31,258 bases of DNA from RGIG3528 sp964653855 (lineage in GTDB: Bacteria > Bacillota > Clostridia > Lachnospirales > Lachnospiraceae). Where the stretch lies: NCBI GenBank assembly GCA_964653855.1, contig CAZZFV010000026.1, positions 1-31,258 of the forward strand, given 5' to 3'. The notes under the pieces are model-generated. The model searched no databases and had not been told where the DNA came from. It saw only the letters and a list, made by a program, of their open reading frames with translations. Below, in pieces: positions 13,671 through 22,350 of this stretch. Each line of letters starts with the position of its first letter. Position 1 is the stretch's first letter. The translations under genes were made by a program, and so were the position numbers.

Positions 13671-14777
13671 ATGCATAACAAATTACTTATTCCGTTTTTT
13701 TGTACAATAATCACAATTACGCTTTTGGCGGATGTTTTGATTCCGGACAAATATTATTCGTCAAGCGAAAAAAGAAAGCTTACTCAAATTTCCGAAATTT
13801 CTGTTTCCGATTTTCCGAAAGGCACAATGGGGACGAAATTCGAAAATTACCTTGCGGATCAATTTCCGTTAAGAGATGCCCTGATTTCCGTAAAAACAAT
13901 CACCGAACTTATGTCCGGAAAAACCGAAATTTCGGGAGTATATTTTTGCAAAAACGGATATCTCATCAACAAATTTACAAGCATAAGCAAAACGCAACTT
14001 AATTTAAACCTTAAGGCTCTCGTCAATTTTTCGGAAAAGCTTAAAAATAATAACGTTTCTTTTCAAATCATGCTTGTTCCGACCGCCGCATATATACTTT
14101 CCGATTATTTGCCGGATTTTGCGCCGAACATATCTCAGGAAACACTTATCGATGCCGCAAAAAATGCGGGGCTGTCCGTAATAAATCCGTGCTCGGAGCT
14201 TTTCGCTCACAAAGACGAATACATTTATTACAAGACAGACCACCATTTCACGAGTTTGGGCGCTTATTACTGCTACAGGGCATGGCGTAATTTTAATAAC
14301 ATTCCGCCCGAAGATTTGTCGTCCTGGCAGGAGGAAACTTTATCCGAAAATTTCCGAGGGACAACATACAACAAGGTAAACTGTCCCTTTTCGGAATATG
14401 ACACGATAACGGCTTATTATAAAAATAAAAATCATGCGGTAAATTACAATAACGGTTATTACATAACGGATACGATATATGAATCAAAATACCTTGACAC
14501 CGCCGACAAGTACGCCGTATTCCTTAATTCAAATCAGGCTCAAACGGTAATTACGGGGAGCGGTACGGGAAAACTTCTCATAATAAAAGATTCTTACGCA
14601 AATTGCTTTACTCAGTTTGTGATTGACGATTATGCGGAAACACACCTTATAGACTTAAGATTTTTTAATTCTTCGGTTTATGATTACATTTCGGAAAACA
14701 AAATCACGGAAGTGCTTGTTCTTTATAATATTCCGAATTTTGCGGAAGACTCGGCGATCGGGTCAAAGCTTAATTAA
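13671..14777 (+). CDS. DHHW-family (AlgJ/AlgX-like) surface acyltransferase partner
   Basis: A 368-residue protein with an N-terminal signal anchor (LIPFFCTIITITLLADVLI) and an extracytoplasmic SGNH-hydrolase-like domain. The TDHHFTSLGAYYCY motif (D190, H191, H192) and LLIIKDSYANCF (S308 as candidate nucleophile) match the DHHW/AlgJ pattern of a Ser-His-Asp acyl-transfer site. Residues about 30-75 (SSSEKRKLTQ... FENYLADQFPLRD) are the typical N-terminal motif of DHHW proteins. It starts 12 bases after the MBOAT gene, and GGAG precedes the ATG. It probably receives acyl groups from the MBOAT protein and places them on a surface glycan. In many members the motif ends in Trp; here Phe follows DHH. 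Confidence 0.88.
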   Translation: MHNKLLIPFFCTIITITLLADVLIPDKYYSSSEKRKLTQISEISVSDFPKGTMGTKFENYLADQFPLRDALISVKTITELMSGKTEISGVYFCKNGYLINKFTSISKTQLNLNLKALVNFSEKLKNNNVSFQIMLVPTAAYILSDYLPDFAPNISQETLIDAAKNAGLSVINPCSELFAHKDEYIYYKTDHHFTSLGAYYCYRAWRNFNNIPPEDLSSWQEETLSENFRGTTYNKVNCPFSEYDTITAYYKNKNHAVNYNNGYYITDTIYESKYLDTADKYAVFLNSNQAQTVITGSGTGKLLIIKDSYANCFTQFVIDDYAETHLIDLRFFNSSVYDYISENKITEVLVLYNIPNFAEDSAIGSKLN

Positions 14778-14786
14778 AGCGCACAA

Positions 14787-14823
14787 AAAAAGCCGATGAA
14801 ATCTCGGATTTCATCGGCTTTTT
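14787..14823. terminator. Bidirectional terminator between the acylation operon and atpC
   Basis: A 17-bp perfect stem (AAAAAGCCGATGAAATC, loop TCG, and its complement) with A/T flanks gives a T-run on both strands. It sits 10 bases after the DHHW stop and about 100 bases past the end of atpC, so it can serve both convergent operons. Confidence 0.9.
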
Positions 14824-14920
14824 GTTGTTAACGGATTAATTCATTTTTTCTGTGATAAATTCCGTTGCATAGTTAATTTAATTCCGTCACGTCATCGTTG
14901 ATTTGTTTTCCGTCACATGA

Positions 14921-15337
14921 TTATTGATTTGCTTCCGCCGCCTCAATACGCATAAGCGCTTTTCTGAGCGCAAGCTCGGCTCTTGCGATATTGATTTCGG
15001 GGTCGCCGCTCGAAAGACGCTTTTCGGCACGCTCTTTCGCACGACGTGCGCGCTCTAAATCTATTTCACCCGGCCACTCCGCCGCTTCCGCAAGGATTAC
15101 AATGTGATCCTTTTGGATTTCGATAAATCCGTTGTGGATAACGGCAGTCTTTACATCCGTCCCTTTGTGGATTTTCAAAAATCCGGGAGCAAGCATATAA
15201 GTCATCGGAATGTGATCCTTGTAAACACCTATTTCACCTTCCGTTGTGCGTAATTCCACAAAATCGGATTCGCCGGTAAAAAAAGTGCGGTCGGGGCTTA
15301 TTACTTCCAAATTAAGGAGTCTGCTGTCATCAGCCAT
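14921..15337 (-). CDS. atpC: F1Fo ATP synthase epsilon subunit
   Basis: A 138-residue epsilon subunit. The N-terminal beta-sandwich (LNLEVISPDRTFFTGESDFVELRTTEGEIGVYKDHIP) contacts gamma and the c-ring. The C-terminal two-helix domain (ERARRAKERAEKRL... ARAELALRKALMRIEAAE) can inhibit ATP hydrolysis. It is the last gene of the operon, 11 bases after atpD. A diverged 26-base tandem repeat covers its last codons and the following bases. Confidence 0.97.
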   Translation of the reverse strand: MADDSRLLNLEVISPDRTFFTGESDFVELRTTEGEIGVYKDHIPMTYMLAPGFLKIHKGTDVKTAVIHNGFIEIQKDHIVILAEAAEWPGEIDLERARRAKERAEKRLSSGDPEINIARAELALRKALMRIEAAEANQ

Positions 15338-15348
15338 TTTGCGCCTCC

Positions 15349-16749
15349 TTATCTGTTATTGTACTTTTCGATAACATCGTCTATCGTTCCGGCATTTAAG
15401 AAATAGCTTTCCGGAATGTCATCATGTTCACCCGCAAGAATTTCACTGAAGCCTCTGATCGTTTCCGAAATCGGAACGTATTTACCCGTAATTCCCGTAA
15501 ATTGCTCGGCAACGTGGAAAGGCTGCGACAAAAATCTTTGCACTCTTCTTGCCCGTGCGACAAGAACCTTGTCTTCTTCCGAAAGCTCGTCCATACCGAG
15601 AATTGCGATAATATCCTGGAGTTCCTTGTAGCGCTGCAATATTTCCTGAACGCCGCGCGCGACACGATAATGCTCTTCGCCCACGATTCTGGGATCTAAG
15701 ATTCTTGACGTTGACTCAAGCGGATCGACTGCCGGATAAATACCGAGCTCAACGATCGAACGGGAAAGCGCCGTTGTTGCGTCAAGGTGAGCAAACGTTG
15801 TTGCGGGAGCGGGATCCGTATAGTCGTCGGCAGGCACATAAACCGCCTGAACCGATGTGATGGAGCCGTTCTTTGTTGATGTGATACGCTCCTGCAAAGC
15901 ACCCATTTCAGTTTGCAACGTAGGCTGATAACCTACCGCGGACGGCATACGTCCGAGTAGTGCGGAAACTTCCGAACCTGCCTGCGTAAAACGGAAAATG
16001 TTGTCGATAAAGAGAAGCACGTCCTTACCGGTGCGGTCACGGAAATATTCCGCCATCGTAAGTCCCGTAAGTCCGACACGCATTCTTGCCCCCGGGGGCT
16101 CGTTCATCTGACCGAAGACCATCGTTGTTTTTTCAAGAACACCCGATTCCTTCATTTCATAATAAAGGTCGTTTCCTTCTCTTGTACGCTCGCCTACGCC
16201 CGTGAAAACGGAATAGCCGTTGTGCTCCGTTGCGATGTTGGTGATAAGTTCCTGAATAAGAACCGTTTTGCCTACGCCGGCACCGCCGAAAAGACCGATT
16301 TTTCCGCCCTTTTGATAAGGACACAAAAGGTCTACTACCTTGATTCCCGTTTCAAGCATTTCCGCCTTTGTCGACTGCTCGTCAAATGCGGGTGCTTTTC
16401 TGTGGATGGGAAGATATTCGACATCCGTCGGCGGTTCCTTCTCATCTATGGGCTCGCCGAGTACGTTGAACATTCTGCCTAAAGTCTTTTCGCCGACCGG
16501 AACCGTAATCGGAGCGCCGGTCGCAATTGCTTCCATGCCTCTTACAAGTCCGTCCGTCGGTCCCATGGCAATACATCTTACCGTATCGTCGCCGAGATGC
16601 TGGGCAACTTCAACCGTAAGCGTCTTTTCCTTAAAAGGAATCTTTACGGCTTCGTTTATTTCGGGCAACTCGTTTTTGTTGAACTTTATGTCAAGTACCG
16701 CGCCTATAATCTGAGTGATCTTGCCTTTATGTGCTGTTTCTGTAGCCAC
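15349..16749 (-). CDS. atpD: F1Fo ATP synthase beta subunit
   Basis: A 466-residue catalytic subunit carrying the ATP-forming sites. Walker A GGAGVGKTVLIQEL, the Walker B region DVLLFIDNIFRFTQAGSEVSALLGRMPSAVGYQPTL and the beta signature PAPATTFAHLDATTALSR are all intact. Two in-frame GTG codons are possible. The first (16758) overlaps the GGAG ribosome binding site itself, so the second (16749, 8 bases from GGAG) is preferred. It lies between atpG and atpC. Confidence 0.97.
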   Translation of the reverse strand: MATETAHKGKITQIIGAVLDIKFNKNELPEINEAVKIPFKEKTLTVEVAQHLGDDTVRCIAMGPTDGLVRGMEAIATGAPITVPVGEKTLGRMFNVLGEPIDEKEPPTDVEYLPIHRKAPAFDEQSTKAEMLETGIKVVDLLCPYQKGGKIGLFGGAGVGKTVLIQELITNIATEHNGYSVFTGVGERTREGNDLYYEMKESGVLEKTTMVFGQMNEPPGARMRVGLTGLTMAEYFRDRTGKDVLLFIDNIFRFTQAGSEVSALLGRMPSAVGYQPTLQTEMGALQERITSTKNGSITSVQAVYVPADDYTDPAPATTFAHLDATTALSRSIVELGIYPAVDPLESTSRILDPRIVGEEHYRVARGVQEILQRYKELQDIIAILGMDELSEEDKVLVARARRVQRFLSQPFHVAEQFTGITGKYVPISETIRGFSEILAGEHDDIPESYFLNAGTIDDVIEKYNNR

Positions 16750-16768
16750 TTTCTTCACTCCTTTACTG

Positions 16769-17626
16769 TTAACTTATTGCATTTGCGCCGCCTACGATTT
16801 CCGTAATCTCCTGAGTTATCGCGCCCTGTCTTGCGCGGTTAAACTTAAGCGTGAGATCCGAAATCATCTCGGTCGCATTGTTTGTTGCAGAGTCCATAGC
16901 CTGCATTCTTGCACCGTTTTCGCTTGCATACGATTGCATGAGTCCGCCGTATATCATGGAATTTATATAAAGCGGAAGAATCATTTGCAAAGCTTCCTCC
17001 TCGTTCGGCTCGTAATTCATAAGGAGAAGAGAATCCGAATCGTCTTTCGAGATTTCTCCCTTTTCAACCGGAAGAAGCTTTGAAATTGTGGGAATATGAC
17101 TTACGGTGTTTTTGAAATCGGTATAGCATAAATAAATCTCGCCGATTTTCCCGTCGTCAAAATCCTGCATCACACGCCTGCCGATTGCAATCGCATCGTT
17201 AAATACGGGCCCGGACATCGTTTCGGAATAATCTTCCGAAATCATATATCCGCGGGTGTTAAGTATTTCCTTTCCCTTTCGGCCGACCGCATATATTATA
17301 CAGTCTTCTTTCTTAAATCCCGAGTTTGTCACAAGCTTCACAACATTCATGTTGTATCCGCCCGCAAGTCCTCTGTTTGAAGAAATAACGATTATTCCTT
17401 TTTTAGTTGATCCGTTACCCTGTAAGTACGGATGATCGATATTTCCGGATTGCGAAAGAATTTCGGAAACGGTCTTATACATTCTCTTAAAATAAGCCGA
17501 CGTTTCCTCCGCCCTTGTCTTTGATTTTTGCAATTTAACGGTGGAGACAAGCTTCATGGCCTTCGTGATTTGACCCGTGCTTTGAATACTCTGCTTTCTT
17601 CTTTTTATGTCTCTCATTGAAGCCAT
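16769..17626 (-). CDS. atpG: F1Fo ATP synthase gamma subunit
   Basis: A 285-residue central shaft subunit. The N-terminal helix (MRDIKRRKQSIQSTGQITKAMKLVSTVKLQK) and C-terminal helix (ENGARMQAMDSATNNATEMISDLTLKFNRARQGAITQEITEIVGGANA) form the coiled coil that rotates inside alpha3-beta3. The ISSNRGLAGGYN motif is present. AGGAG is upstream of the ATG, and the gap to atpA is 14 bases. Confidence 0.97.
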   Translation of the reverse strand: MASMRDIKRRKQSIQSTGQITKAMKLVSTVKLQKSKTRAEETSAYFKRMYKTVSEILSQSGNIDHPYLQGNGSTKKGIIVISSNRGLAGGYNMNVVKLVTNSGFKKEDCIIYAVGRKGKEILNTRGYMISEDYSETMSGPVFNDAIAIGRRVMQDFDDGKIGEIYLCYTDFKNTVSHIPTISKLLPVEKGEISKDDSDSLLLMNYEPNEEEALQMILPLYINSMIYGGLMQSYASENGARMQAMDSATNNATEMISDLTLKFNRARQGAITQEITEIVGGANAIS

Positions 17627-17640
17627 TTTGTGTCACGCTC

Positions 17641-19146
17641 CTATTTGAACCGAGTCTTGAATTCCGTTATGGCACTCTTAAGTAATTTTTCCGTTTCTTC
17701 GGAAATCACCTTTTCCTGCTTGATTGCGGTGCAGATTCCCGGATATTTTGTATCGACAAACTCAAGGAATTCCTTCTCAAAATCGCCGATTCTTGCAACC
17801 GGAACATCAAGAAGATACTTGTTTACCGCCGCATATATGATAATTATTTGCTGCTCAACCGGCATGGGCTTATATTGAGGCTGCTTTAAGATTTCCTTTA
17901 TTCTCGCGCCCTGCTCAAGTTTTTCTTTGGTGTCGGCATCAAGGTCGGAACCGAATTGCGCAAATGCGGCAAGCTCTCTGAACTGTGCAAGCTCGATACG
18001 GATGGGGCCGGCAATCTTCTTCATTGCCTTGATCTGTGCCGCACCGCCGACACGCGACACCGAAAGTCCTGCGTTTACCGCGGGACGGAAGCCCGAGTTA
18101 AACATTTCCGTTTCAAGATATATCTGACCGTCCGTAATGGAAATTACGTTTGTGGGGATATATGCGGAGACGTCGCCCGCCTGTGTTTCGATTATCGGAA
18201 GCGCCGTAAGCGAACCGCCGCCGAGTTCATCGGAAAGACGCGCCGCTCTCTCGAGTAATCTCGAATGGAGATAGAATACGTCGCCGGGATAAGCTTCACG
18301 ACCGGGTGCACGCTTAAGAAGAAGCGAAAGCGTACGGTATGCTGCGGCATGTTTTGAAAGATCGTCGTAAACTATCAAAACGTCTTCGCCGTTTTCCATC
18401 CACTCTTCACCCATTGCGCATCCCGAATACGGAGCGATGTATTGAAGCGGAGCAAGCTCACTTGCGGAAGCGCATACAACCGTTGTGTAATCCATTGCGC
18501 CGTACTCGGTGAGAGTCGACACGATGTTTGCGACAGTCGATGCCTTTTGGCCGATCGCAACATAGATACACTTAACGTTTTGTCCCTTTTGGTTGATGAT
18601 CGTATCGATCGCAATCGCCGTCTTACCCGTTTGACGGTCACCGATTATGAGCTCACGCTGACCGCGCCCGATCGGAATCATCGAGTCGATTGCCTTTATA
18701 CCTGTCTGAAGAGGTGTGTCAACCGACTTTCTTGAAATAACGCCGGATGCAACACGCTCTATCTGTCTGAATTTTGTGCTCTTTATGGGCCCCTTGCCGT
18801 CTATCGGCTGTCCGAGGGCATTTACGACTCTTCCGAGAAGCTCGTTTCCTACGGGCACCTCAACAACTCTTCCCGTTGTTTTTACGGTGTCCCCTTCGGA
18901 AATCGGCTTTGAATCACCGAGAAGCACCGCACCTACATTGTCCTCTTCAAGGTTTAAAACCATGCCGTAAATCTGTCCGGGGAATTCAAGCAACTCTCCC
19001 TGCATGGCCTTTTCCAATCCGTGGATACGTGCGATACCGTCTGCGACCTGGATTACGGTGCCGACATCGGAAACCTCGAGCCTGTCCGAATATTTTTTTA
19101 TCTGCTCCTTTATGACGGAGCTGATTTCTTCAGGTCTTAAATTCAA
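17641..19146 (-). CDS. atpA: F1Fo ATP synthase alpha subunit
   Basis: A 501-residue regulatory nucleotide-binding subunit of normal length. It contains GDRQTGKTAIAIDTI (Walker A), VLIVYDDLSKHAAAYRTLSLLLKRAPGREAYPGD and the alpha signature region GLSVSRVGGAAQIKAMKKIAGPIRIELAQFRELAAFAQFGSDLDADT. The start is TTG (MNLRPEEISSVIKEQIKKY), which fits family N-termini and has AAGGAAGGTG upstream; no ATG suits better. It lies 38 bases downstream of atpH. Confidence 0.97.
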   Translation of the reverse strand: MNLRPEEISSVIKEQIKKYSDRLEVSDVGTVIQVADGIARIHGLEKAMQGELLEFPGQIYGMVLNLEEDNVGAVLLGDSKPISEGDTVKTTGRVVEVPVGNELLGRVVNALGQPIDGKGPIKSTKFRQIERVASGVISRKSVDTPLQTGIKAIDSMIPIGRGQRELIIGDRQTGKTAIAIDTIINQKGQNVKCIYVAIGQKASTVANIVSTLTEYGAMDYTTVVCASASELAPLQYIAPYSGCAMGEEWMENGEDVLIVYDDLSKHAAAYRTLSLLLKRAPGREAYPGDVFYLHSRLLERAARLSDELGGGSLTALPIIETQAGDVSAYIPTNVISITDGQIYLETEMFNSGFRPAVNAGLSVSRVGGAAQIKAMKKIAGPIRIELAQFRELAAFAQFGSDLDADTKEKLEQGARIKEILKQPQYKPMPVEQQIIIIYAAVNKYLLDVPVARIGDFEKEFLEFVDTKYPGICTAIKQEKVISEETEKLLKSAITEFKTRFK

Positions 19147-19184
19147 GGCTATTACACCTTCCTTTCGATTATTGTTATGGCTTT

Positions 19185-19733
19185 TTAAGACAAGCTTGCG
19201 TTTTTGAGGCTTTCGGAAAGCCTTTCGATCTTTGTCTTAATTGATGAATCCACAACCCTGTCGCCGATTCTTATCACAAGTCCGCCGATTATCTCGGGCA
19301 CAACCGCATAAGTAATTTCAAAGCTTACAAAGTCCGTTGTGGCTTTTAATCTTTCTTCGATTTTCTTTTTTTGGGCTTCGCTTAAAGGAACTGCGGAAGT
19401 GACGCTTACGATACCGATTTTTTTGTAATCGTAAACTTTATTCTCAAAGCTTTCGAAAACCTTTATGATTTCGTGCATTCTGTCGTGCGTAAGCATGGTT
19501 GAAACAAGTCCCAAAATAAGGTCGTTTACCTTGCCCTTTAATACGCTTTCCGCGGCATTCTGTTTTTCTTCAAGTGTCAGCCTCGGATTGTTAAAAAGCG
19601 CGGTATATTCGGGATTTTCCGTAAATATACGCTTTAACATGCTTACGTCGTCAAACACGGCATCAACAGAATTTTCTTCTACACTTGCCTCAAACAAAGC
19701 CTCGGCATATGTGTTCTGTATCAGCTTTGCCAT
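19185..19733 (-). CDS. atpH: F1Fo ATP synthase delta subunit
   Basis: A 182-residue peripheral stalk subunit joining b to the top of F1. The helical N-terminal domain (NTYAEALFEASVEENSVDAV) and C-terminal EITYAVVPEIIGGLVIRIGDRVVDSSIKTKIERL are typical. Its ATG lies inside the last codons of atpF (13-base overlap), indicating translational coupling. No strong ribosome binding site is seen. Confidence 0.95.
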   Translation of the reverse strand: MAKLIQNTYAEALFEASVEENSVDAVFDDVSMLKRIFTENPEYTALFNNPRLTLEEKQNAAESVLKGKVNDLILGLVSTMLTHDRMHEIIKVFESFENKVYDYKKIGIVSVTSAVPLSEAQKKKIEERLKATTDFVSFEITYAVVPEIIGGLVIRIGDRVVDSSIKTKIERLSESLKNASLS

Positions 19734-20269
19734 GTTTTGTCACCCATTTCCTTAAGTGTGTCGTCAATAAGTTTATCCTGATCGGCAGTGTCAAGGGATG
19801 CGGAAACGAATTTGCCGGCAATTGCGCTTGCGACGCCTATCATTTCCTGTTTAACCTCATCCTTCACCTTGCTCTTTTCAAGTTCGATTTCACGTTCCGC
19901 ACGCTCGCGGATCTTCTTTGCTTCTTCGTTTGCCTCGTTCACAATACGGTTTTCGCGCTCAAGAGCCTTCTTTCTGCCCTCCGCCAAAATTACGTCAACG
20001 TCCTTTTCGGCATTCGTGAGTTTCTCTTCATATTCCTTTTTGAGAGCATCGGCACTTGCCATATTTGTTTTGGCGTTTTCCATCTCGCTTTCGACCTTTT
20101 CCTTACGCTTACGTAAAAGCGTCCTTGCCGGGTTCCACAAAACGTAGGAAAGAAAGAAAAACAAAAATCCCACCGCAAGCATTTGCACAAACGCATCAAA
20201 GCCCAATTGAAAATCGAGTCCGAAAATTCTGTCTTCCACCGTAGCTTCCAATATTACAATCTGGTACAT
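19721..20269 (-). CDS. atpF: F1Fo ATP synthase b subunit
   Basis: A 182-residue stator subunit with one N-terminal membrane helix (about residues 25-48, FDAFVQMLAVGFLFFFLSYVLW). A long charged helix follows (Lys/Glu/Ala-rich, about 55-160) that dimerises as a right-handed coiled coil and contacts delta. AGGAGG precedes the ATG. It ends in the 13-base overlap with atpH and lies between atpE and atpH as usual. Confidence 0.95.
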   Translation of the reverse strand: MYQIVILEATVEDRIFGLDFQLGFDAFVQMLAVGFLFFFLSYVLWNPARTLLRKRKEKVESEMENAKTNMASADALKKEYEEKLTNAEKDVDVILAEGRKKALERENRIVNEANEEAKKIRERAEREIELEKSKVKDEVKQEMIGVASAIAGKFVSASLDTADQDKLIDDTLKEMGDKTWQS

Positions 20270-20291
20270 TTCGGCCTCCTGTTTTATTTAA

Positions 20292-20558
20292 TCAAAGCTT
20301 TCCGATAAGGGGATTTGCGAACATAAGAATGATTGCCGTAGCGAAGCCGTAAAGACCCGTTGTTTCGGCAACCGCCTGACCGATAAGCATCGTACTCATG
20401 ATATCGCCCTTTGCTCCGGGGTTGCGTCCGACGGCCTCTGCACCGAGACCTGCTGCAATACCCTGTCCTACACCGGGTCCGATACCGGGAATCATTGCGA
20501 TTCCGGCGCCGATAGCCGAACATGCCAAAATTAATCCTCTGTCTGTAATATTACTCAT
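20292..20558 (-). CDS. atpE: F1Fo ATP synthase c subunit, predicted Na+-binding type
   Basis: An 88-residue hairpin of two membrane helices joined by the RNPGAKGD loop (R45-D52). It forms the rotor ring. The ion-site residues align with those of the sodium ATP synthase c subunit of Ilyobacter tartaricus: Q32 in GVGQG, V63, E65, T66 (Ser there), T67 and Y70. Proton-type c subunits usually lack this Gln plus Ser/Thr pair. A sodium-coupled enzyme is therefore predicted, with proton use possible at low Na+. A GxGxGxG-like first helix is visible (GIGPGVGQG). AGGAGG precedes the ATG. Confidence 0.96.
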   Translation of the reverse strand: MSNITDRGLILACSAIGAGIAMIPGIGPGVGQGIAAGLGAEAVGRNPGAKGDIMSTMLIGQAVAETTGLYGFATAIILMFANPLIGKL

Positions 20559-20629
20559 ACTTTTATGTCCTCCTAAATTTTTTTCTGTTTTAAATTAATC
20601 ATTGAAGTCAAAAAGATCTTTTGACCTCA

Positions 20630-21424
20630 TCACTCGTCTCCGAAGCACTGTGCCGTAAAGGTCATCGTCAGCATACAGAATACATATGCCTGAATGCATC
20701 CCGAAAATACGTCGAAGTAGCCGTGAAGCGCACTGAACGCAGGGAAAATGCAAACCTTTAAAATTTTGGGCAAGAGTCCGTAAAGAAGCCCGAGCATAAT
20801 CGTTCCGCTCATTACGTTTCCGAAAAGACGAAGCGACATTGAGAGAGGCGTTGCAACTTCTCCGATGATGTTGATCGGCGTAAGTAGCGGCGGCTGAAAA
20901 AGCTTGGTAACGTGCCCAACCTTTTCGTACTTAAATCCGTTGTAATGGATAATACAAAAAGTAATGAGCGCAAGTCCGAGCGGCATTCCGTAGTCTGCTG
21001 TCGGAGCACGCAGTCCGAAAAGTCCGGAAAGGTTTACAATTATAAGGTAGGTGAATAACGTTGCGATATAATTTGCAAATTTCCATCCGTGTTTTTCGCC
21101 CATGGTGTTTCTTGTCATACGGTCAAACGCTTCCACGATCATCTCTATGATGTTTTGGAATGTTCCGGGTACTTTATCGGGATCCGCGTGTTTTATCACA
21201 CGGTTTGCGATTAAAGCGAGGATACATATCACAATCACGCAAATAAGCAAATCAACGTGCGTTGTCGTAATCCATGCCGTATGCCCGAAGATATTGAGCT
21301 TCACAAGTCCGTTTACGCCGAGGGACAAGTCTTCCGCATCCGCCGCGAGCATAGTCACGGGGATATGTCCGCCGAAGAGTCCCGGTTTCGCAAAACCGCT
21401 TGCGGCAATCTCTGCAAAAATCAC
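20630..21424 (-). CDS. atpB: F1Fo ATP synthase a subunit
   Basis: A 264-residue membrane stator subunit that provides the ion half-channels. The key motif MSLRLFGNVMSG holds the essential arginine (R199), followed by later helices with GCIQAYVFCMLTMTF. About 5-6 membrane segments are seen. The start is GTG with GGAGG 9 bases upstream. The long N-terminal segment before the first helix (about 50 residues) is weakly hydrophobic. It directly follows the atpI-like gene (3-base gap). Confidence 0.95.
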   Translation of the reverse strand: MIFAEIAASGFAKPGLFGGHIPVTMLAADAEDLSLGVNGLVKLNIFGHTAWITTTHVDLLICVIVICILALIANRVIKHADPDKVPGTFQNIIEMIVEAFDRMTRNTMGEKHGWKFANYIATLFTYLIIVNLSGLFGLRAPTADYGMPLGLALITFCIIHYNGFKYEKVGHVTKLFQPPLLTPINIIGEVATPLSMSLRLFGNVMSGTIMLGLLYGLLPKILKVCIFPAFSALHGYFDVFSGCIQAYVFCMLTMTFTAQCFGDE

Positions 21425-21427
21425 CTT

Positions 21428-21868
21428 TTATTCCTCCTTCTTTATTATTTTCATAACAGGTATATCAATTAACGGCTCGCAAAGAGCCGAAAATTTAAGA
21501 GAAAGTATTCCGAAAAGAACTCCGATTAAAGATATGTAATCCGGGAACACCGCGGCAATTATCATCGCGCCCGCAATCACAAGCATACGGATGAACGCGC
21601 CGATCTTTGTCTTCGTTTTTGCGTGTGCTTTGTCCGACACTATCGCCTTTTCGAGCGACTTATACATGTGGATAATCATGAAAAACGCGACAAGCGCACC
21701 AAGCAAAATTCCCATGCACCATGCGAATGTGTTGAGCGTAAATATGATGCACAAAACAATTCCGACAATCAATATAACAAGAGAAAAGAGACTTGTCCCG
21801 AGAAACAATTCAAAAAAAGTCCTCTTACCCTTATCGTTAAGCGCTTCACGAAATTTTCCTTTTGCCAT
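21428..21868 (-). CDS. atpI: AtpI-like ATP synthase accessory protein
   Basis: A 146-residue protein with four membrane helices (about residues 20-40, 45-70, 92-110 and 112-130). Position, size and GILLGALVAFFMIIHMYKSLEKAI fit AtpI (ATP synthase I family), which assists c-ring assembly. AGGGG precedes the ATG. It overlaps the preceding atpZ-like gene by 23 bases and ends 3 bases before atpB. Sequence conservation in this family is low, so the name rests partly on context. Confidence 0.75.
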   Translation of the reverse strand: MAKGKFREALNDKGKRTFFELFLGTSLFSLVILIVGIVLCIIFTLNTFAWCMGILLGALVAFFMIIHMYKSLEKAIVSDKAHAKTKTKIGAFIRMLVIAGAMIIAAVFPDYISLIGVLFGILSLKFSALCEPLIDIPVMKIIKKEE

Positions 21869-22139
21869 TTTTCTTTTGCCCCTCCGATTTTAAACGCCTG
21901 ATTTCACTGTTTGTGCGGTTTTCGAGATTATCTTCGTTTTGCGTGTAGCTTTTTAAAAGAATATACACGTTTCTGATTCCGGCACCGCACCCGAGAAACA
22001 AAAAAACAGGCATGAACCACACCACATCAAAACAATTGTTAAGCCATACGGCAAGGCATATGCACAAAACAATCGGAACGAGCATTGTGATACTTACCTG
22101 TAAAATCATTGCAAAAGATTTACTGACCGTATTTCTCAT
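21846..22139 (-). CDS. AtpZ/AtpI-family small membrane protein, first gene of atp operon
   Basis: A 97-residue protein with two membrane helices (about residues 10-33 and 38-62), then a polar charged tail. AtpZ-like proteins (putative F0F1-ATPase subunits, proposed to help Mg2+ or Ca2+ entry or assembly) occupy this place in many Firmicute operons. GAGGA precedes the ATG. No convincing -35/-10 pair was found upstream. A weak TTTAAA-N17-TATATT pair lies within the 22260-22300 stretch and is not called. Confidence 0.65.
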   Translation of the reverse strand: MRNTVSKSFAMILQVSITMLVPIVLCICLAVWLNNCFDVVWFMPVFLFLGCGAGIRNVYILLKSYTQNEDNLENRTNSEIRRLKSEGQKKNGKRKIS

Positions 22140-22350
22140 AAATTCCTCATTATAGCCCTATATAAATATCCGTGTCCTTTTTATATGCTTGTGAGCTCTT
22201 AAATCGCACCGCATGCAACAGGTACTTTTCATAAGAAAGATAGTAACACATTTGCGCAAAAAATAATATAAAAATTTTATGAAAAGCTTTAAATTAACAC
22301 GAAATACATACCGAAAAGGCGTTTTTTTCATTAACCGAGCCTCATCAATC

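Noticed and set aside
16756..16758. First GTG as start of atpD
   Set aside because: It overlaps the GGAG ribosome binding site. The GTG at 16747-16749 has proper spacing.
22149..22154. TATAAT on the minus strand just before the atpZ-like gene
   Set aside because: Transcription from it would start at or inside the ribosome binding site, and no -35 lies at the right distance.
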